Origin: Comamonas odontotermitis
GTDB taxonomy: Bacteria > Pseudomonadota > Gammaproteobacteria > Burkholderiales > Burkholderiaceae_C
Reading direction: 5' to 3'
DNA: 64,000 nt
NCBI RefSeq assembly: GCF_014207855.1
Contig: NZ_JACHKZ010000006.1
Coordinates: forward strand, 1 to 64,000
Shown: positions 27,705-35,758 of the stretch, one piece after another
Layout: each line of letters begins with the position of its first letter
How positions within the stretch are numbered: position 1 is the first letter of the stretch
Made by a program: the position numbers and the translations under genes
Notes under the pieces: generated by a model
Database searches by the model: none
Told to the model about the DNA's origin: nothing
What the model saw: only the letters and a program-made list of their open reading frames with translations

Positions 27705-27741
27705 AAAAAAACACTCCGACGCTTGTCTGACAAGCGCCGAC
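27705..27741 (-). terminator. probable terminator after alaA
   Basis: On the minus strand GCGCTTGTC and GACAAGCGTC arms are followed by GGAGTGTTTTTTTATTG. It lies about 100 bases after the alaA stop and just ahead of hom. Confidence 0.6.
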
Positions 27742-27842
27742 GGCTATCAAATTGAATATGACGGGTGCCAGCGCAGTCTGCACAAGGCGGCCCCGTGCGG
27801 GACGGCGCCTCGTTCATGTCGGCTTGCCTCGCTGCACATGGC

Positions 27843-29135
27843 TCAGGCAACTTTGCTGGCCTTGGCCAGTTTGGCAGGTGCTTCGGCTGCTGGCACCACA
27901 GCCAGCTTGTCGGTGCCATAGCGCTGGCGGTACTTGGCCAAAAAGCCAGCCAGGCGGTTGATCGCTTCCTTCAGATCCGGCTCATGCGGCAGGAAGACGA
28001 TGCGGAAGTGGTCCGGCTGGGGCCAGTTGAAGCCCGTGCCCTGCACCAGCATCACCCGCGTTTCCTTCAGTACCTGCAGGAAGAATTCCTGGTCGTCCTG
28101 GATCGGGTACACCTTCGGGTCGAGGCGTGGAAACATGTAAAGCGCGCCCTGGGGCTTGACACAGCTGACACCGGGAATGGCATTGATCATCTCCCAGGCC
28201 ATGTCACGCTGCTTGCGCAGGCGTCCGCCCTCCTGCACCAGCTCGTCGATGCTCTGGTGGCCACCGAGTGCCGTCTGCACCGCCCACTGGCCTGGAACAT
28301 TGGCGCACAGGCGCATGTTGGAGAGCATGTTCAGGCCTTCGATGTAATCGGAAGCGCCCGATTTGTCGCCCGAGATCACCATCCAGCCAGCACGGTAGCC
28401 GCAGCTGCGGTAAGCCTTGGACAGCGAATTGAAGGTGATCGTCAGCACATCCTGCGACAGGCTTGCGATCGGCGTGTGCACGGCATCGTCGTACAGCACC
28501 TTGTCATACACCTCGTCGGCAAACACCACAAGGCCGTGCTCGCGGGCGATGTCGATGATCTGCAGCAGCAGCTCCTTGCTGTAGAGCGCGCCGGTGGGAT
28601 TGTTGGGGTTGATGACCACAATGCCCTTGGTGCGCGGCGTGATCTTGGCGCGAATGTCCGCCAGATTGGGCATCCAACCATTGTCTTCGTCGCACATGTA
28701 GTGCACAGGCGTGCCGCCTGAGAGGCTGCTGGCCGCCGTCCACAGCGGGTAATCAGGCGCAGGCAGCAGCATTTCATCGCCGGTGTCCAGCAAGGCATTG
28801 GTCGCCAGGCTGATCAGCTCCGACGCACCGTTGCCCAGATAGATATCGTCCAGCGTCACCCCCTTGATGCCCAGGCGCTGGGTTTCATGCATCACCGCCT
28901 TGCGTGCCGCAAAAATACCCTTGCTGTCAGAGTAGCCCGCCGAGTTGGGCAGATTGCGGATCATGTCCTGCTGCACTTCCTCAGGCGCATCAAAGCCGAA
29001 CACGGCCAAGTTGCCGATGTTGAGCTTGATGATCTTCTGGCCTTCGTCTTCCATCCGCTTGGCCGCGTCCATGATGGGCCCTCGGATGTCGTAACAAACA
29101 TTGGCCAGCTTGGCGGATTTGTGAATGGTCTTCAT
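27843..29135 (-). CDS. alaA: AlaA/AlaC-type alanine (pyruvate) aminotransferase
   Basis: A 430-residue class I/II PLP aminotransferase starting MKTIHKSAKLANVCYDIRGP, the usual AlaA opening; the ATG at 29135 is used in preference to an extension to 29207. The PLP lysine is K240 in FNSLSKAYRSCGYRAGW. INPNNPTGALYS and VVFADEVYDKV hold the other cofactor-binding residues. The enzyme most likely makes alanine from pyruvate and glutamate. AlaA-hom-thrC clustering is common in betaproteobacteria. The C-terminal 25 residues are Ala/Lys-rich. Confidence 0.9.
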   Translation of the reverse strand: MKTIHKSAKLANVCYDIRGPIMDAAKRMEDEGQKIIKLNIGNLAVFGFDAPEEVQQDMIRNLPNSAGYSDSKGIFAARKAVMHETQRLGIKGVTLDDIYLGNGASELISLATNALLDTGDEMLLPAPDYPLWTAASSLSGGTPVHYMCDEDNGWMPNLADIRAKITPRTKGIVVINPNNPTGALYSKELLLQIIDIAREHGLVVFADEVYDKVLYDDAVHTPIASLSQDVLTITFNSLSKAYRSCGYRAGWMVISGDKSGASDYIEGLNMLSNMRLCANVPGQWAVQTALGGHQSIDELVQEGGRLRKQRDMAWEMINAIPGVSCVKPQGALYMFPRLDPKVYPIQDDQEFFLQVLKETRVMLVQGTGFNWPQPDHFRIVFLPHEPDLKEAINRLAGFLAKYRQRYGTDKLAVVPAAEAPAKLAKASKVA

Positions 29136-29345
29136 GACAGAGAGCACTACCTTTGAAAACGAGGGATTGCAGCCCGGCAGCAGCAGGTCGGCAGAGAGTG
29201 CCTGCACCCGATAACCACAGAACCGGCGAGGTGAAACCTATAATTTGACCACAGTTCTTCACCAATACCACAGTGTAGTGGTACCCAATGGATCGTACTG
29301 CCCTGCCAGAGTACGAACGCCGCCTCTGCCGAAAGCCCGCCCCCC

Positions 29346-29726
29346 ATGAAATTCCAACCAGACAAATCCAACACGTTAACCGTCACCGGCTACGACCGCG
29401 ACTGGATCGCCGTGGACAAGCAGCGCTACGAGCACAGCCTGGTGGTCTGCTCCAATGGCACCCTCCAGCCCTGGAACTGCAACAGCTTTGCCGACTTGGG
29501 GCCCGCCCATTTTGCGCAGCTGGCAGACTTTGATGTCGAGACCATCATTTTCGGCAGTGGCAATTGCTTACGTTTTCCTCCACCTGCGTGGTTGGCACCC
29601 CTGATTGCCCAACGGATCGGCTTCGAGGCCATGGATACCCCCGCGGCATGCCGTACTTACAACGTATTGGCAGGGGAAGGCCGCAAGGTGTTGCTGGCCG
29701 CCGTGGTGGAATGGCCTGCCGGATAG
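29346..29726 (+). CDS. Mth938-like domain protein (DUF498)
   Basis: A 126-residue soluble protein starting MKFQPDKSNTLTVTGYDRDWI. The strand pattern VDVETIIFGSG with NCLRFPPPAW, then GFEAMDTPAACRTYNVLAGEGRKVLLA, matches the Mth938/NDUFAF3-like fold. Eukaryotic members help assemble respiratory complex I; the bacterial role is not established. It is divergent from alaA and followed 150 bases later by bcp. Confidence 0.82.
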   Translation: MKFQPDKSNTLTVTGYDRDWIAVDKQRYEHSLVVCSNGTLQPWNCNSFADLGPAHFAQLADFDVETIIFGSGNCLRFPPPAWLAPLIAQRIGFEAMDTPAACRTYNVLAGEGRKVLLAAVVEWPAG

Positions 29727-29759
29727 CCACAATCGATAGTCTATGATTATCGAGGGGGC

Positions 29760-29788
29760 TCGATAAATATTTGGATTCGGGGTAAAAT
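29760..29788 (+). promoter_or_regulatory. putative sigma-70 promoter of bcp
   Basis: TCGATA at 29760-29765 and TAAAAT at 29783-29788 are separated by exactly 17 bases, about 95 bases before the bcp start. The -10 box is close to consensus and the -35 is partial. Confidence 0.5.
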
Positions 29789-29880
29789 AGCAGCTTGCGG
29801 TCGTGGGCCTGAATAACAACTATATGAGCACTTTGATTCCTGCGGCCTTTTTGCGATTACTCCGGAGAAAATAGAGCGCT

Positions 29881-30369
29881 ATGGCTGTTGTTGTCAACAA
29901 ACCCCTGCCAGAATTTGAAGCACAAGCTACGGGAGGCCTGAAGGTTTCCAATGCATCGCATCAGGGGCAAATTCTGGTGCTGTACTTCTACCCAAAGGAT
30001 AACACTCCCGGCTGCACCACCGAAGCCATGCAGTTCCGCGACAAATACGCGGACTTCGTGAAGGCGGGTGCGGCGGTGTTCGGCGTATCGCGCGACAACA
30101 TGAAATCGCACGATGACTTCAAAGGCAAGCTTGAGCTGCCGTTTGAGCTGATCGCCGACACTGAGGAGAAGCTCTGCCACATGTTCGGCGTGGTCAAGAA
30201 CAAGATCATGTATGGCAAAAAGGTCAAGGGCATTGAGCGCTCGACCTTCCTGGTCGGCCCCGATGGCGTGCTGATGCAGGAATGGCGCGGCCTGAAGGTG
30301 CCGGGGCACGTGGAAGAAGTGCTCAAGGCGGTCAAGTCGATGAAGGCCGCGCAGAAAAAGGCTGCATAA
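29881..30369 (+). CDS. bcp: Bcp/PrxQ-type peroxiredoxin
   Basis: A 162-residue thiol peroxidase that reduces hydroperoxides in the cytosol. The peroxidatic cysteine is C45 in YPKDNTPGCTTEA. The usual second cysteine of E. coli BCP, five residues later (position 50), is a methionine here. The only other candidate is C99 in EEKLCHMFG, which may act as an alternative resolving cysteine, or the enzyme may work as a 1-Cys type. FGVSRDNMKSHDDF and GKKVKGIERSTFLVGPDG are normal family segments. A putative promoter lies upstream. Confidence 0.93.
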   Translation: MAVVVNKPLPEFEAQATGGLKVSNASHQGQILVLYFYPKDNTPGCTTEAMQFRDKYADFVKAGAAVFGVSRDNMKSHDDFKGKLELPFELIADTEEKLCHMFGVVKNKIMYGKKVKGIERSTFLVGPDGVLMQEWRGLKVPGHVEEVLKAVKSMKAAQKKAA

Positions 30370-30511
30370 GCCAGTCCCGCACGAGATTCATCGTGCCTTT
30401 GCGGCGCATCGCCTGTCATGCAGGGATGCGCCGTTGTCGTCTGCACGATGACAGAAATTTGACATTTTTCTGTCCGGCAGAATGTGCATAATGGACTCAT
30501 ATGTTTGAGCC

Positions 30512-30598
30512 CGGAATGCGTTGCTGCCCTATCGATCTTCAAAAAAGGCTGTCTTGCTTGCGAGATGGCCTTTTTTGCTTTGGCAGGCCTGCATTCCG
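30512..30598 (+). ncRNA. candidate structured RNA or leader with terminator between bcp and phoH
   Basis: CGGAATGC at 30512-30519 can pair with GCATTCCG at 30591-30598, enclosing a strong terminator hairpin at 30541-30576. The block lies 140 bases after bcp and 50 before phoH. A TTGACA at 30459 and CATAAT at 30487 lie upstream, but 22 bases apart, longer than a normal promoter spacer. It may be a phoH leader with attenuation, a small RNA, or only the distal bcp terminator. I do not recognise a known RNA family. Confidence 0.35.
30541..30576 (+). terminator. intrinsic terminator before phoH
   Basis: AAAAAAGGC (30541-30549) pairs with GCCTTTTTT (30568-30576), nine base pairs, with a possible inner CTTGC/GCGAG helix and a six-T tail. 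Confidence 0.8.
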
Positions 30599-30647
30599 AT
30601 GTGGATATCGCCCCTTTGGCGAGTAATTGATAAAGGCCTTTTGCTTC

Positions 30648-32375
30648 ATGCCTCTGCCTCCCGCACCTACCGGACGCGCCAGCCGGCTCTCTTCCGGTGA
30701 CCTGGCCGCCAAGGCCCCTGCCAAAACGCGCAAATCCACCGGCCCCGTGATCGGCGATGTCTCTGAGCTCGCTTTGGAGTTGGAGCCCACCCAGATCGCC
30801 GCAAGCGCGCAAGCATTGCAGCGCATGGCCCCGGCCAGCGCCAAGCCTGCCCGTACGCAAAAAACAGCGGCCAAGCCCGCCAAGGCCACTACCGCCAATA
30901 CGCCGACGGCACCGGCCAAATACACAGCGGCCGACAGCGCCATGCCTGCCAGCAAGCCTGCCAAGGTGCGCAAGACCGGCAGCGGCGTCGCCAAGCTGTT
31001 TGTGCTGGATACCAACGTGCTGCTGCACGACCCGAGCAGCCTGTTCCGCTTCGAGGAAAACGACATCTACCTGCCGATGATCGTGCTGGAAGAGCTCGAC
31101 GCGCACAAGAAGGGCATGACCGAAGTGGCCCGCAACGGCCGCCAGGCAAGCCGCACGCTCGATGCACTGGTCGCCACGCAGGAATCGCAACTGGCCCAGG
31201 GCATTCACCTCGACGCCACCGGCCAGAAAGGCGCGACCGGGCGCCTGTTCTTCCAGACCGAGCCGCTCCACTACCATCTGCCTGAGAGCCTGCCGCAAGG
31301 CAAGGCCGACAACCAGATCCTGGGTGTCGTCGAAGCCCTGCGCCAGCGCCACCCGGAACGCCCCGTCGTATTGGTGTCCAAGGACATCAACATGCGCGTC
31401 AAAGCCCGTGCGCTGGGCCTCGAAGCCGAGGATTACCAGAACGACAAGACGCTGGAAGACGGCGACATGCTCTACACCGGCATGTTGCAGCTCCCGCTGG
31501 ATTTCTGGGCCAAGGTGGGCAAGAAGGTGGAAAGCTGGCAGTCTGGCGCCTCCACCTGCTACCGCATCAGCGGCGCCATCACGCAGCAGTTGCACATCAA
31601 CCAGTTCGTGTACTACGAAGCGCCGGGTGAGAACAGCCTGTTTGCCCGTGTGATTGAGATCCGCGACAAGACTGCCGTGCTGGAGACCCTGAAGGACTAC
31701 GGCCACCAGAAGAACAACGTCTGGGGCGTAACCACCCGCAACCGCGAGCAGAACTTCGCAATGAACCTGCTGATGGATCCGGACGTGGACTTCGTCACCC
31801 TGGCTGGCACGGCCGGAACCGGCAAGACCTTGATGGCGCTTGCGGCCGGTTTGACGCAGGTGCTGGACGAGCGCCGCTATAGCGAGATCATCATGACCCG
31901 TGCCACGGTGAGCGTGGGCGAGGACATCGGTTTTCTGCCTGGTACCGAGGAAGAGAAGATGGGCCCCTGGATGGGCGCACTGGACGACAACCTGGAGTTT
32001 CTGGCCAAGGGCGATGGCGGCAATCCTGGTGAATGGGGCCGCTCTGCCACCAACGACCTGATCCGCAGCCGCATCAAGATCAAGAGCATGAACTTCATGC
32101 GCGGCCGCACCTTCCTCAACAAGTACGTCATCATCGATGAGGCACAGAACCTGACGCCCAAGCAGATGAAAACCTTGATCACCCGCGCCGGCCCGGGCAC
32201 CAAGATCATCTGCATGGGCAACCTGGCCCAGATCGACACGCCGTACCTGACCGAGGGCTCATCGGGCCTGACCTATGTGGTTGACCGCTTCAAGGGCTGG
32301 CCGCACAGCGGCCATATCACCCTGGCGCGTGGCGAACGCTCGCGCCTGGCCGATTTTGCCAGCGATGTGCTGTAA
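30648..32375 (+). CDS. phoH: PhoH-family protein: PIN domain fused to PhoH ATPase
   Basis: A 575-residue protein of PhoH2/YlaK type. An N-terminal 110-residue Ala/Lys/Pro-rich linker precedes a PIN ribonuclease domain (LFVLDTNVLLHDP, IVLEELDAHKKG, LVSKDINMR with the acidic catalytic set). The C-terminal PhoH P-loop ATPase has Walker A GTAGTGKT at 387-394 and Walker B VIIDEAQNLTP. Such proteins are thought to be RNA helicase/nuclease fusions acting on RNA. The ATG at 30648 is chosen over a TTG at 30627. The long basic N-terminal tail is unusual for the family. A terminator hairpin lies 70 bases upstream. Confidence 0.92.
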   Translation: MPLPPAPTGRASRLSSGDLAAKAPAKTRKSTGPVIGDVSELALELEPTQIAASAQALQRMAPASAKPARTQKTAAKPAKATTANTPTAPAKYTAADSAMPASKPAKVRKTGSGVAKLFVLDTNVLLHDPSSLFRFEENDIYLPMIVLEELDAHKKGMTEVARNGRQASRTLDALVATQESQLAQGIHLDATGQKGATGRLFFQTEPLHYHLPESLPQGKADNQILGVVEALRQRHPERPVVLVSKDINMRVKARALGLEAEDYQNDKTLEDGDMLYTGMLQLPLDFWAKVGKKVESWQSGASTCYRISGAITQQLHINQFVYYEAPGENSLFARVIEIRDKTAVLETLKDYGHQKNNVWGVTTRNREQNFAMNLLMDPDVDFVTLAGTAGTGKTLMALAAGLTQVLDERRYSEIIMTRATVSVGEDIGFLPGTEEEKMGPWMGALDDNLEFLAKGDGGNPGEWGRSATNDLIRSRIKIKSMNFMRGRTFLNKYVIIDEAQNLTPKQMKTLITRAGPGTKIICMGNLAQIDTPYLTEGSSGLTYVVDRFKGWPHSGHITLARGERSRLADFASDVL

Positions 32376-32442
32376 TTTACAGCTACCATATTAGTAGCAA
32401 CAAGCACTTTACTGCAAAGCGCCAGTAGCCAAGACCATCAAA

Positions 32443-32470
32443 AAAAGCACCTGCCCTGCAGGTGCTTTTT
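32443..32470. terminator. bidirectional terminator between phoH and the TPP enzyme gene
   Basis: AAAAAGCACCTGC and GCAGGTGCTTTTT form a 13-bp stem with a two-base loop between convergent genes. Confidence 0.9.
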
Positions 32471-32494
32471 ATTTGGCCGAATGGCAGAGAATCG

Positions 32495-34186
32495 TCAGGC
32501 GCCGGTACCGCGAATCTGGTCCAGGCTGCGCGAAGGCGTAATGGCTTGCGGGTCCAGCTTGCAATGCACGATCACCGGCAATTGGTGCTCGGCCGCCCAG
32601 GTTCGCATGATGGCCAGAGCGGGAGCAAACTCCTCTGTACTGTCCACGCGCAAGCCATTGCCGCCAAAAGCCTTGGCATAGGCCACAAAATCGGGGTTGC
32701 GCAACTCGGTGGCGCTCACGCGGTTGGGGTAGTCACGCTCCTGGTGCATACGGATCGTACCGTACATGCCGTTGTCGATCAGCAGCACCACAATGGGCAA
32801 GTGGTACTGCACGGCCGTCGCAAACTCCTGGCCGTGCATCAGAAAATCACCGTCGCCCGCAATGCACACCACGCTGCGATCGGCCCACAGCCGCTTGGCG
32901 CCCACCGCAGCCGGAAAGCCGTAGCCCATGCTGCCGCTGGTAGGCGCGAGCTGGCTGCCATAGCTGGTAAAGGGCCAGAACCGGTGCACCCAGGTGGCAA
33001 AGTTGCCAGCGCCGTTGCACCACACGGTATCGGGGGGCAGCACTTCGCGCACATGCGCCATCAACTGGCCCATCTGCAAACTGCCTGGCACCTGTATGGG
33101 CGCCGGATTGCTCCAGGCCAGGTAATCCGTATGGGCCTGCGTTACCAGCTCTCGGCGGGCCTCGCTGGCGTGCACTGCAGGTTGTCTGGCGAGCGCTGCG
33201 CAAAAACTGTCTGGTGCTGCCACGATGGCCAGATCGGCCTGGTACACACGGCCCAGCTCGTCAGGATCAGGGTGGATGTGGATCAACTGCTGGCCCTGCG
33301 ATGCCGGAATACCCAGCAGGCTGTAACCCTGCGACGGCACCTCGGACATGCGCCCGCCCAACAGCACCACCAGATCGGCGCGCTTGACGCGCTCGATCAG
33401 CCTGGGGTTGACGCCCAGACCCACATCGCCCGCGTAATTGGGATGGTTGGCCGGAAACACCATCTGCCTGCGGAACGAACACGCCACCGGCACGGCATGG
33501 GCGGCGGCAAAGGCTGCGATGTCCTGGTGGGCCTGCGCATTCCAGCGCGAGCCGCCTGCAATGATGATGGGGTTGCGGGCAGCAGCCAGTTTGGCGACCA
33601 CGGCCTGTACATCGGCATCCGCGGCGTTGGCGGGTGCGGGCTGATAAGGCCGCGCGTCGGGCACCGCCACCGTATCGCGCAGCATATCCTCAGGCAGAGC
33701 AATCACCACCGGGCCGGGGCGGCCGCTGGTGGCTATGGCAAATGCTCGGGCAATGATTTCGGGCACGCGCGCCGCGTCATCGATCTCGGTCGCCCACTTC
33801 ACCATGGGGCCGAAGACGGCACGGTAATTAAGCTCCTGAAAGGCCTCGCGGTCGCGCGCGCTGCGCTCGATCTGGCCGACAAACAGAATCATCGGCGTCG
33901 AATCCTGCATTGCCACATGCAGGCCCGCCGAAGCATTGGTGGCGCCCGGGCCGCGCGTCACCATGCAGATGCCGGGGCGGCCGGTGAGCTTGCCCTGCGC
34001 CTCGGCCATCATCGCGGCGCCGCCCTCCTGGCGGCAGATGGTGGTTTCGATGGGCGCATCGTACAGAGCGTCCAGCACGGCCAGAAAGCTCTCGCCCGGC
34101 ACGGTGAATATCTGCTGGGTGCCATGGATCACCAATTGATCCACTACCAGCTGGCCGCCGGTGCGCTGGATGTTTGCCTGCGTCAT
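32495..34186 (-). CDS. thiamine diphosphate-dependent enzyme (acetolactate synthase large-subunit-like)
   Basis: A 563-residue three-domain TPP enzyme. The catalytic glutamate is E54 in CRQEGGAAMMA, the middle domain spans about 190-330, and the TPP-magnesium motif is GDGDFLMHGQEFATAV followed by LLIDNGMYGTI. It resembles acetolactate synthase-like proteins, but no small regulatory subunit gene is adjacent and it sits apart from isoleucine-valine genes. Decarboxylation of a 2-oxo acid in the neighbouring catabolic cluster is equally possible. The ATG at 34186 has a GGAG site upstream; the frame extension to 34315 runs into repeats and is discarded. Confidence 0.82.
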   Translation of the reverse strand: MTQANIQRTGGQLVVDQLVIHGTQQIFTVPGESFLAVLDALYDAPIETTICRQEGGAAMMAEAQGKLTGRPGICMVTRGPGATNASAGLHVAMQDSTPMILFVGQIERSARDREAFQELNYRAVFGPMVKWATEIDDAARVPEIIARAFAIATSGRPGPVVIALPEDMLRDTVAVPDARPYQPAPANAADADVQAVVAKLAAARNPIIIAGGSRWNAQAHQDIAAFAAAHAVPVACSFRRQMVFPANHPNYAGDVGLGVNPRLIERVKRADLVVLLGGRMSEVPSQGYSLLGIPASQGQQLIHIHPDPDELGRVYQADLAIVAAPDSFCAALARQPAVHASEARRELVTQAHTDYLAWSNPAPIQVPGSLQMGQLMAHVREVLPPDTVWCNGAGNFATWVHRFWPFTSYGSQLAPTSGSMGYGFPAAVGAKRLWADRSVVCIAGDGDFLMHGQEFATAVQYHLPIVVLLIDNGMYGTIRMHQERDYPNRVSATELRNPDFVAYAKAFGGNGLRVDSTEEFAPALAIMRTWAAEHQLPVIVHCKLDPQAITPSRSLDQIRGTGA

Positions 34187-34215
34187 ATTTTTGTCTCCTT
34201 GTTGAAATCGAAAAA

Positions 34216-34378
34216 AATTTGCTCCCCACGCTTGCCCACTTCGTGTGGCCGCTGCCCCTCCGAGAGGGGCGCTTTTCATCTTGGGGCGGCCCGGCGATGA
34301 AAATTTGCTCCCCACGCTTGCTCACTTCGTGTGGCCGCTGCCCCTCCAAGAGGGGCGCTTTTCATCTTGGGGCGGCCC
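34216..34378. repeat. tandem pair of 86-bp repeats
   Basis: Two near-identical copies with an 86-base period: GCTCCCCACGCTTGCCCACT starts at 34221 and recurs at 34307. Each copy contains GCCCCTC/GAGGGGC hairpin arms and ends in TTTTCATCTTGGGGCGGCC. They lie between the FAD oxidase and TPP genes, just upstream of the latter. The unit resembles a dispersed Comamonadaceae repeat. Confidence 0.85.
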
Positions 34379-34461
34379 AATGAAAAAGGGCCGGACACCA
34401 TACTCCGCATGGTGCTCAGCCCTCTTGATCTACGTCACCCGGCGGCGCCGGGTTGTCTGGT

Positions 34462-35646
34462 TCAGATGATGCATTTCTCAAGCAACGGTTCATTGCGCAA
34501 CAGGCGCTCCCAGCCCAGCGGGCTCACATCCAGGGTCTGGTAGCGCCCGGTCAGCACCAGCTCGGCAATCGCACGGCCAGCCGCAGGGCTCTGCTGCAGG
34601 CCATGGCCCGAAAAGCCATTGGCAAAATAGGCGTTGTCGCAGCTGGGGTGCAGGCCAATGATGGCGTTGTGGTCGAACAAATTCATCTCGTAGTAACCCG
34701 CCCAGGCGCTTTCCACGCGCAGCGCCTCAAAGCCGGGAATGCGCTCGGCCAGCGTCGGCCAGACAAAATTCTCGAAGGCGTCGTGTTCCACATCGAGCGG
34801 AATATCGTTGCCATCGTCTCCCTCTTCGGGGCAGAAACCGGCAATGAAACCATGGCCTTCCGGCCGCAGCCAGATGCCCGAGGGGTCGATCAACAGCGGG
34901 CACTGCGGCAACCTGGCGGGGCTGGACAGGTTGAAGACCGTGCGGCGCTTGCCGTGCACGGGCAGATCAATATCCAGCCAGCCAGCCACAGGCCTGGCCC
35001 AGGCACCGGCTGCGTTCACCATGGCGCGGCAGGCAATGCGCGTACCGTCTGCCAGCAGCACGGCATCCACATGGGCCACGCCGTCGTGCCTGGAATGCGC
35101 AACACCCACGGCTTCGGCCCGCAGGTACTTCACACCCTGTGACACCGCCTTGGCCTTGAGCGACTGCATCAGCAGGTAGCCGTCAAACCACCCTTCCGCC
35201 GACAGCCCCAGCGAGCCAAGCACGATGTCGTCAACGTTCAGCCACGGAAAACGGGTCTTGAGCGCGTCCGGATCCAGCAGTGCCACATCCACGTCGTGTG
35301 CACGCTGCAGCCCATGGTTGTCGCGCAACACGGCTTCACCCGCCTGGGTCGCCAGATACAGGTAGCCGTCTTCCACCAGACCGATGTCGGGCTGGTCCGT
35401 GCCAACAGCCAGTTCTGTTTTCAGGTTGCGCAAGAAGCCAATACCAAATTGCGACAGCGCAATATTGATGGCAGTGGAGAACTGCTGGCGGATGGAGCTG
35501 GCCGACAGCGCCGACGACGCCTGCGCATAGCTCGGATCGCGCTCGACCACCAGCACCGGCAAGCCGGGCTGCTGCAGGGTCAAAAAATAGGCGATGGCGC
35601 TACCAATAGCACCACCGCCAACGATGACGATAGGAAGTTCTTGCAT
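34462..35646 (-). CDS. FAD-dependent amine/amino acid oxidase (DAO family; possible L-pipecolate oxidase)
   Basis: A 394-residue flavoprotein with an N-terminal dinucleotide motif IVGGGAIGSAIAYF (G10, G12, G15) and the downstream VVERDPSYAQASSALSASSIRQQFST segment found in the sarcosine oxidase/FOXRED1-like DAO group. GFSGHGLQQSPAAGRAIAEL near the C-terminus is the second conserved FAD contact. It oxidises a secondary amine or amino acid. Its position next to an ALDH7/AmaB-type dehydrogenase suggests pipecolate oxidation to piperideine-6-carboxylate, as AmaA does in Pseudomonas putida. This is an inference from context. It is transcribed toward the TPP gene. Confidence 0.78.
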   Translation of the reverse strand: MQELPIVIVGGGAIGSAIAYFLTLQQPGLPVLVVERDPSYAQASSALSASSIRQQFSTAINIALSQFGIGFLRNLKTELAVGTDQPDIGLVEDGYLYLATQAGEAVLRDNHGLQRAHDVDVALLDPDALKTRFPWLNVDDIVLGSLGLSAEGWFDGYLLMQSLKAKAVSQGVKYLRAEAVGVAHSRHDGVAHVDAVLLADGTRIACRAMVNAAGAWARPVAGWLDIDLPVHGKRRTVFNLSSPARLPQCPLLIDPSGIWLRPEGHGFIAGFCPEEGDDGNDIPLDVEHDAFENFVWPTLAERIPGFEALRVESAWAGYYEMNLFDHNAIIGLHPSCDNAYFANGFSGHGLQQSPAAGRAIAELVLTGRYQTLDVSPLGWERLLRNEPLLEKCII

Positions 35647-35758
35647 AGATCAAAGATCACAAAGTCAATCCAGGGCGTGCCCGCCACCGAGCCACCACCA
35701 TGAGCGCCCCCGCCCAGAGAAGAGCGAGGGACGCCGCGCAGCGGCTCAGCAGGTGCCG

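Noticed and set aside
29568-29819. Possible regulatory gene opposite the Mth938-like gene
   Set aside because: Short minus-strand frames there overlap a well-formed plus-strand gene and the bcp promoter, and lack motifs.
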